Below are positions 6,868 through 11,047 of a DNA stretch of 11,047 nt, in pieces. A model generated the notes under the pieces. That model had not been told where the DNA came from and ran no database searches. It worked only from the letters and a program-made list of their open reading frames with translations. The translations under genes and the position numbers were made by a program. Numbering within the stretch: position 1 is the first letter of the stretch; the number at the start of each line of letters is the position of its first letter. This DNA comes from an uncultured Burkholderiales bacterium (GTDB lineage Bacteria > Pseudomonadota > Gammaproteobacteria > Burkholderiales > Burkholderiaceae_E): positions 1-11,047 of the forward strand of contig CAIUGQ010000638.1 of the NCBI GenBank assembly GCA_903898725.1, given 5' to 3'.

Positions 6868-6881
6868 GATTGTCGACAATC
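6868..6881. promoter_or_regulatory. Perfect 14-bp palindrome GATTGTCGACAATC, candidate GntR operator
   Basis: A perfect palindrome in the divergent ABC promoter region, 166 bp from the binding-protein start and 126 bp from the ATPase start. It contains TGTCGACAAT, which also occurs at 4868-4877 next to gntR. A/T-containing palindromes are uncommon in DNA this GC-rich, and finding two copies of the core in the two divergent transporter promoters suggests a shared operator. The likely binder is the GntR protein encoded at 4885-5631 (inference). Confidence 0.6.
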
Positions 6882-7007
6882 GGTGCGATGTTCGTCGGCA
6901 CCGGACGGGTGCGGTGCATGCGCGGGCCGGATTCCGGATGGCACGGATCTTGATCGGTCAGGTCGGGCGCGGTGCATTCCGGCACGGCGCCCGAACCCCG
7001 CTCGCCC

Positions 7008-8132
7008 ATGTCCGCCGTGCCCGCCGCCGCCCCGTCGTCCGCATCGTCCGCATCGTCCGCGCCCGCCGGCGTCGAGGTGCGTCTGGAGGCGATCCGCCAT
7101 CGGTACGGCGATGCGTTCGCGGTCGAGGACGTGTCGCTGCGGATCGCCGCCGGCGAGCTCGTCGCGCTGCTCGGGCCGAGCGGCTGCGGCAAGTCGACCC
7201 TGCTGCGGATCGTCGCGGGCCTGCTGCGCCAGTCCGACGGGACGGTCCGGGTCGGTGACGACGTGGTCGATGCGCTGCCGCCGAACGAGCGCGGCGCGGG
7301 CATCGTGTTCCAGAGCTACGCGCTGTTCCCGCACATGACGGTCGAGGCGAACGTCGGCTACGGCTTGCGCGCCCGCGGCGTGCCCGCGGCCGAAGCCGCG
7401 CGCACCGTCGGCGACATGCTCGCGATGGTCCGGATGTCGGACTTTCGCGGTCGGTATCCGCGCGAGCTGTCGGGCGGCCAGCAGCAGCGGGTCGCGCTAG
7501 CGCGCACGCTGGCGGTCCGTCCGCGGGTGCTGCTGCTCGACGAGCCGTTCGCGGCCCTCGACAAGAACCTGCGCCTGGACATGCAGATCGAGATCCGCCG
7601 CATCCAGCGCGAGCTCGGCGTCACCACCGTGCTGGTCACCCACGACCAGGAGGAGGCGATGTCGATGGCCGACCGGATCGCGGTGATGAACGCCGGTCGC
7701 GTCGAGCAGTTCGACACGCCCGAGACGGTCTACGACGCACCGGCGACGCTGTTCGTGGCGACCTTCGTCGGCACCGCGAACCTGCTCGCCGGGCGGCTCG
7801 CCCGGCATGGCGAGGACTGGGCGCTCGAGGCCGACGGCGGCGGGCGACTCGCCCTGTCGCGGCCCGCACCGTGCACGCGTGAGGGCGCGGCGGTGCTGGC
7901 CGCGCGGCCCGAGCACCTGGCGATCGTCGAGCCCGACGCGCACGCGCTGCCCGCGACCGTCGGCATGGTGCTGCCGCTCGGGCCGTCGCTGGTCTACGAG
8001 CTCGCCCTGGACGACGGCCGCCCGATCAAGCTCGTGCGCCCGCGCACCGCCGACGGCACGCGTCTGCGCACGGGCGACCGGGTGGGGGTCGCCCTGCGCC
8101 CGGGCTCGCCCGCGGCGGTGTTCGCACGGTGA
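7008..8132 (+). CDS. ABC transporter ATP-binding protein (PotA-like)
   Basis: The ATPase that powers the importer on the cytoplasmic side, 374 residues. Nucleotide-binding motifs are complete: Walker A GPSGCGKST (56-64), Q-loop Q102 in VFQSYALFPHMTV, signature LSGGQQQR (154-161), Walker B VLLLDEP (174-180), D-loop ALD and switch H212 (VTHDQEEA). The C-terminal part from about residue 250 resembles the TOBE-type regulatory domain of the spermidine/iron group, including FVGTANLLAG and the AARPEHLAI strand. An upstream in-frame GTG at 6972 would add 12 residues; I prefer the ATG at 7008, though neither start has a good ribosome site. The first 20 residues are a low-complexity Ser/Ala tail not needed for the fold, so the true start could even be later. 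The permease gene follows after 7 bp, so they form one operon. Confidence 0.95.
   Translation: MSAVPAAAPSSASSASSAPAGVEVRLEAIRHRYGDAFAVEDVSLRIAAGELVALLGPSGCGKSTLLRIVAGLLRQSDGTVRVGDDVVDALPPNERGAGIVFQSYALFPHMTVEANVGYGLRARGVPAAEAARTVGDMLAMVRMSDFRGRYPRELSGGQQQRVALARTLAVRPRVLLLDEPFAALDKNLRLDMQIEIRRIQRELGVTTVLVTHDQEEAMSMADRIAVMNAGRVEQFDTPETVYDAPATLFVATFVGTANLLAGRLARHGEDWALEADGGGRLALSRPAPCTREGAAVLAARPEHLAIVEPDAHALPATVGMVLPLGPSLVYELALDDGRPIKLVRPRTADGTRLRTGDRVGVALRPGSPAAVFAR
7035..7061 (+). repeat. 9-bp tandem repeat, almost three copies
   Basis: The unit TCGTCCGCA occurs at 7035-7043 and 7044-7052, with a third copy differing only in its last base at 7053-7061. It is in frame and encodes Ser-Ser-Ala three times in the N-terminal tail of the ATPase. 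Because the unit is a multiple of three, copy-number changes would alter tail length without breaking the frame. Confidence 0.8.
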
Positions 8133-8139
8133 GGGCCCG

Positions 8140-9036
8140 GTGAGCGCGACCGCCGCCACCGCAGCGCCTGCCGCCGCCCGCGTGCGTCCGCAGCGCTCGG
8201 CCGCCACCGGGCCGATGCCGCTCGCGCTGCCGCTGGCGCTGTTCTTCGCGGTGTTCGTCGTGATGCCGCTGGCGCTGCTCGCCTTCGTCAGCGTCCACGA
8301 CGACCCGGCGCTCACCACCTTCGGCCTGTCCCAGTACCGCAAGTTCCTGGGCGACGCCTTCAACCTCGCGGTGCTCGGCAACACGCTGTGGCTGGGCCTG
8401 AAGGTCACGCTGCTCACGCTGGTGATCGGCTATCCGCTCGCCTGGGTCTACACGCTGGCCGCACCCCGCTGGCAGGCGCTGCTGATGCTGCTGATCGTGC
8501 TGCCGCTGCTCACCAGCGCGGTGGTGCGCACCTTCGCCTGGGTGGTCATCCTCGGCCGCCAGGGCATCGTCAACACCGTGCTGACCGGCTGGGGCTGGAT
8601 CGACGCGCCGCTCAAGCTGCTCTACACGCCGGGCGCGGTGACGGTCGCACTCGCCCAGATCGAGCTGCCCCTGATGGTGCTGCCGCTGATCACCGCGCTG
8701 TCGAACATCGACCCGGCGCTGCGCCAGGCCTCGCTCGCGCTGGGTGCCGGACGCTGGCGCACCTTCGTGCAGGTGACGCTGCCGCTGTCGATGCCGGGCC
8801 TGCTCGCCGGCTGCCTGCTGGTGTTCGCCTCGTCGGTCAGCGCCTTCGTCACCCAGACGCTGGTCGGCGGCGGCCGCCAGATGTTCATGCCCTTCTACCT
8901 GTACCAGCAGGCGATCCAGGCCAACGACTATCCGTTCGCCGCGACCATCGCGGTGATCCTGCTGGTCTCGGTGCTGGCGGTGGTCACCGCGGTCAACCTG
9001 CTGGCGCGGCGCAGCCGGGGGTTCGTCCATGGCTGA
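8140..9036 (+). CDS. ABC transporter permease 1 (PotB-like)
   Basis: An inner-membrane permease of 298 residues with about six hydrophobic segments (first at about 28-50, then about 84-105, 113-138, 166-188, 219-236 and 268-288). The cytoplasmic coupling loop that contacts the ATPase is visible as the EAA-type motif RQASLALGAGRWRTF followed by VTLPLSMPG (195-220), with the conserved glycine at 202. The GTG start at 8140-8142 follows a GAGGG ribosome site that overlaps the ATPase stop, and gives the expected N-terminus. Its stop overlaps the next start by 8 bp, which implies translational coupling. Together with permease 2 it forms the heterodimeric channel. Confidence 0.93.
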   Translation: MSATAATAAPAAARVRPQRSAATGPMPLALPLALFFAVFVVMPLALLAFVSVHDDPALTTFGLSQYRKFLGDAFNLAVLGNTLWLGLKVTLLTLVIGYPLAWVYTLAAPRWQALLMLLIVLPLLTSAVVRTFAWVVILGRQGIVNTVLTGWGWIDAPLKLLYTPGAVTVALAQIELPLMVLPLITALSNIDPALRQASLALGAGRWRTFVQVTLPLSMPGLLAGCLLVFASSVSAFVTQTLVGGGRQMFMPFYLYQQAIQANDYPFAATIAVILLVSVLAVVTAVNLLARRSRGFVHG

Positions 9037-9922
9037 GGCGGCGGTGCGGCCGGCGGCGGGCGCGGCGGATGGGGCGGCCGGGACGGCCGGCCCGGGGCGC
9101 GTGGCGGCCGAGTCGCTGGCCTCGCGGCTCGAGCGCCGCTCGTTCGGGCTGGTCTTCGGCCTGCTCTGCACGGTCTCGATCGTGCTGCTGATGGCGCCGA
9201 CCGTGATCGTGGTGATCACCTCGTTCACCAGCGGCTTCTCGCTCAAGTTCCCGCCGCCGGGCTGGTCCTGGCGCTGGTACCTCGCGCTGTGGAACGAGTC
9301 GCCCGAGATCCTCGGCGCCTTCGTGCTGTCGCTGCAGGTCGCGGCGATCGCCACCTCGGTGTCGATCGTGCTCGCGGTGGCGGCGGCGCTCGCGATCGCG
9401 CGCCGTCGCGAGGCCTGGGCGCGGCTGGTGGAGTCGCTGTTCCTGTCGCCGCTGATGCTGCCGACGCTCGCGCTCGGGCTGGCGCTGCTGATGCTCTTCA
9501 ACCTCGCGGGCACCGGGCTGTCGTTCGCGACGCTGGTGATCGGCCACGTCGCGATCACCGCGCCCTATGTGTTCCGCACCACGGCGGCCAGCCTGCTGCA
9601 GCTCGATGCGAGCCTGCTCGAGAGCGCGCGCAGCCTGGGCGCCTCGCCCGTCCATGCGTTCCGCACCGTCACGCTGCCGCTGATCGCGCCCGGCATCGCC
9701 GCCGGGGCGTTCATCGGCTTCATGTACTCGTTCGACAACGTCGCGGTGTCGCTGTTCCTGTCGGACGCGCGCAGCGAGGTGCTGCCGATCCGCATGTGGC
9801 ACATCATCGAGTCGAACCTCGACGTGCGCGCGGCCGCGGTCTCGGGCGTGCTGATCGCGGCGACGCTGCTGATGATGATCGTGATGGAGCGGCTCGCCGG
9901 CATCTCGAGGCACCTGCGGTGA
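9029..9922 (+). CDS. ABC transporter permease 2 (PotC-like)
   Basis: The second inner-membrane permease, 297 residues. After an Ala/Gly-rich N-terminal tail (1-30) the first membrane segment begins at about 39. Others lie at about 101-123, 136-158, 165-180, 217-238 and 269-288. The coupling-loop motif is LESARSLGASPVHAF then VTLPLIAPG (197-222). The segment FMYSFDNVAVSLFLS (231-245) is typical of PotC-type subunits. Its ATG overlaps the end of permease 1 by 8 bp. It is the last gene of the rightward operon; the following 41 bp to the convergent deaminase gene show no clear terminator. Confidence 0.94.
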   Translation: MAEAAVRPAAGAADGAAGTAGPGRVAAESLASRLERRSFGLVFGLLCTVSIVLLMAPTVIVVITSFTSGFSLKFPPPGWSWRWYLALWNESPEILGAFVLSLQVAAIATSVSIVLAVAAALAIARRREAWARLVESLFLSPLMLPTLALGLALLMLFNLAGTGLSFATLVIGHVAITAPYVFRTTAASLLQLDASLLESARSLGASPVHAFRTVTLPLIAPGIAAGAFIGFMYSFDNVAVSLFLSDARSEVLPIRMWHIIESNLDVRAAAVSGVLIAATLLMMIVMERLAGISRHLR

Positions 9923-9963
9923 GCGCCGGTGCCGGTTCGCGCGACGAGGCGGGCGGCCTGCGC

Positions 9964-10446
9964 TCAGGGCGCGGGCGGCGCGACCGAGTCGCCGCCCCAG
10001 CGGCGGCGCAGCACCAGGTACTCGTCCTCGAGCGGGCCGGCCTCGATGCTCGGCGTCCAGCCGGTCATCGTGCAGAAGGCCTCGAGCGAGTAGTCGCCGA
10101 GGTCGGTGCGGCGCAGCGTCGCGTGGCGCAGGGCCAGCACCACCCGCGAGATGCCGGCCAGCTTCAGTGCGCCGGCGCACATCGGGCAGGGCTCCATCGT
10201 GCAGTACAGCGTCGCGCCATGGGTCGAGCGCGGACCGTGGGCGGCCTGCGCCGTGCGGATCGCGTCGGTCTCGGCGTGCTCGGTGACGATGCCGCGGCTG
10301 ACCTGCCGGTTCTGGCCGGCCCCGAGCAGGCGACCGTCGCGCACCAGCACCGCACCGGTCGGCCAGTCGCCGCGCGCATGCGCCTCGTGCGACTGGTCCA
10401 TCGCGGCGCGCATCCAGTGAAGGTCGAGGTCGGCGGGGTGGCTCAT
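9964..10446 (-). CDS. Zinc-dependent nucleobase/nucleoside deaminase (cytidine deaminase-like fold)
   Basis: A 160-residue enzyme of the CMP/dCMP deaminase zinc-binding family, which removes an amino group from a nucleobase, nucleoside or related heterocycle. The zinc site is complete: HAE (H57, with catalytic glutamate E59) and PCPMC (C87 and C90). The N-terminal WPTGAVLVRDGRLLGAG strand pair is typical of the fold. The C-terminal part (about 118-150, GDYSLEAF to VLRRRWGG) differs from tRNA adenosine deaminase TadA as I know it, and resembles stand-alone base deaminases (guanine or cytosine type). No ribosome site is visible before the ATG at 10444-10446. It is convergent with the ABC operon and divergent from the amidohydrolase by 47 bp, so a shared pathway with the latter is likely. 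Substrate not determined. Confidence 0.9.
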   Translation of the reverse strand: MSHPADLDLHWMRAAMDQSHEAHARGDWPTGAVLVRDGRLLGAGQNRQVSRGIVTEHAETDAIRTAQAAHGPRSTHGATLYCTMEPCPMCAGALKLAGISRVVLALRHATLRRTDLGDYSLEAFCTMTGWTPSIEAGPLEDEYLVLRRRWGGDSVAPPAP

Positions 10447-10493
10447 GTCGGAGGTCCGGCTGTGCGTCAGTCCCGCCAGTGTGGAGAGAAGTG
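10447..10493. promoter_or_regulatory. 47-bp divergent gap between deaminase and amidohydrolase genes
   Basis: The gap must carry start signals for both flanking genes unless promoters lie inside them. The only clear element is a GGAGAG ribosome site (10483-10488) for the rightward gene. The TGTCGACAAT element seen at the transporter promoters is absent, so this pair may not belong to the same regulon. Confidence 0.35.
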
Positions 10494-11047
10494 ATGACGA
10501 ATGCCAGAAGGACGCTGCTGCGCGGGGCGACCGCGCTGCTCGGCGAGGCCCAGGCGTACGATGCGCGCCCGCTCGACGTGCTGGTCGAAGCAGGGCGCAT
10601 CACCGCGATCGAGCCCGCGGGCACGATTGGGCAGGCCGACGAGATCGTCGAGCTCGGCGGCCGGATGCTGGTGCCGGGTCTGGTCAACGGTCACCAGCAC
10701 TCGCACGAGCACTTCCAGCGCGGTCGCACCGAGAACCTGCCGCTCGAGCTCTGGCAGCACCTGGTGCGCACCCGCGTGCCGGTGCCGCTGACGCCGCGCC
10801 AGGTCTACCTGCGCACGCTGATCGGTGCGATCGAGAGCCTGCGCACGGGCTGCACGACGATGGTCGACGACCTCGCGGTCGGAGCCGCCGTGGACCGCGA
10901 GCGCATCGACGCGACGATGCAGGCGTACGAGGACTCGGGCATCCGCGCGCTGGTCGGCTTCGCGATGATGGACAAGCCGATCATCGACAACTTCCCGTTC
11001 GCCGACGAGGCCTTCCCGCCCGCGCTGGCCGCGGAACTGCGTGCCGC
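10494..11047 (+). CDS. Amidohydrolase of the SsnA/TrzF/guanine-deaminase-like group, C-terminus cut by window edge
   Basis: The first 184 codons of a metal-dependent amidohydrolase; complete members are about 440-480 residues, so more than half lies beyond the right edge. The N-terminal beta-sandwich strand (LLRGATALLGE) leads into the metal-binding segment PGLVNGHQHSHEH (61-73), with HxH at H67 and H69 and extra histidines at 71 and 73. It continues into ENLPLELW and GAIESLRTGCTTMVDD, where the barrel's second strand begins. Enzymes of this group deaminate or dechlorinate purines, pyrimidines, triazines, methylthioadenosine or similar rings. The ATG at 10494-10496 has a GGAGAG ribosome site 5 nt upstream; a GTG just before it would add one residue. 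RRTLLRG at its start resembles a Tat motif, but this stretch is the normal first strand of the family. The remaining metal ligands are out of view. Confidence 0.88.
   Translation, partial: MTNARRTLLRGATALLGEAQAYDARPLDVLVEAGRITAIEPAGTIGQADEIVELGGRMLVPGLVNGHQHSHEHFQRGRTENLPLELWQHLVRTRVPVPLTPRQVYLRTLIGAIESLRTGCTTMVDDLAVGAAVDRERIDATMQAYEDSGIRALVGFAMMDKPIIDNFPFADEAFPPALAAELRA

Larger units (their letters stand above)
6702..7007. promoter_or_regulatory. 306-bp divergent promoter region of the ABC transporter
   Basis: Non-coding DNA between the start of the binding protein (leftwards) and the start of the ATPase (rightwards). It must hold promoters for both. I see the ribosome site of the binding protein at its left end, a small inverted repeat at 6726-6742, the perfect palindrome at 6868-6881, and a 9-bp direct repeat GCGGTGCAT at 6911-6919 and 6969-6977. 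No convincing sigma-70 boxes stand out; TTGATC at 6950-6955 with TGCATT 17 bp later is weak. Open frames crossing it look like GC-driven chance. Confidence 0.6.

Noticed and set aside
3750..6869. A 1039-codon open frame on the plus strand across dctP, gntR and the ABC binding protein
   Set aside because: It runs antisense to two clear genes and out of frame with gntR, and its translation is Arg/Gly/Ala/His-rich with no recognisable fold. Very GC-rich DNA has few stop codons, so such frames are expected by chance.
4819..6879. A 686-codon minus-strand frame across the ABC binding protein and gntR
   Set aside because: It is a shifted frame over real genes. The true binding protein in the other frame has signal peptide, family motifs and a strong ribosome site.
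6950..6978. Sigma-70 promoter TTGATC with TGCATT at 17-bp spacing for the ABC operon
   Set aside because: The -10 box matches only three of six consensus bases, so it is not better than chance in this sequence.
10494..10550. Twin-arginine signal at the start of the right-edge amidohydrolase
   Set aside because: The RRTLLRG stretch is followed by the normal first beta-strand of cytoplasmic amidohydrolases, with no hydrophobic signal core.
8026..10687. Two long minus-strand frames (510 and 564 codons) opposite the permeases
   Set aside because: Their translations are rich in Arg, His, Gln and Glu without hydrophobic or catalytic motifs, and the permeases on the other strand are unambiguous.

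Overview
This window is very GC-rich and almost fully coding. It looks like a bacterial chromosomal catabolic island, probably from a betaproteobacterium (Burkholderiales-like). That placement is an inference from base composition and from the mix of a TRAP transporter, a GntR/FCD regulator, a PotABCD-type ABC transporter and several ureide or nucleobase hydrolases. Protein searches would be needed to fix the organism. I see no RNA genes, insertion sequences, CRISPR arrays or prophage genes.

Left block (1-4817, minus strand): a five-gene operon read leftwards. Its order is TRAP solute-binding protein (dctP), small membrane subunit (dctQ), large membrane subunit (dctM), a protein of the Asp/Glu racemase / maleate isomerase / arylmalonate decarboxylase superfamily, and a hydantoinase/dihydropyrimidinase cut off by the left edge. 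Spacings are 1-17 bp, so one transcript is likely. A GntR-family (FCD-type) regulator at 4885-5631 is divergent from dctP.

Middle block (5655-9922): a complete PotABCD-like ABC importer. The Tat-exported binding protein lies on the minus strand, convergent with gntR. The ATPase and two permeases lie on the plus strand beyond a 306-bp divergent intergenic region.

Right block (9964-11047): a zinc-dependent nucleobase/nucleoside deaminase-like protein (minus) back to back with an amidohydrolase of the SsnA/TrzF/guanine-deaminase-like group (plus), cut off by the right edge.

The most useful non-coding signal is a palindrome built on TGTCGACA. It occurs in the gntR/dctP intergenic region, and as a perfect 14-bp palindrome (GATTGTCGACAATC) in the divergent ABC promoter region; the two share the 10-mer TGTCGACAAT. 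The simplest reading is that the local GntR protein controls both the TRAP-hydantoinase operon and the ABC transporter. Together the genes suggest uptake (TRAP for a carboxylate, ABC for a second or related compound) and ring opening of a cyclic ureide or imide. The superfamily protein shows the one-cysteine arrangement expected of a decarboxylase rather than the two-cysteine arrangement of racemases and cis-trans isomerases. The actual substrate cannot be read from sequence alone.
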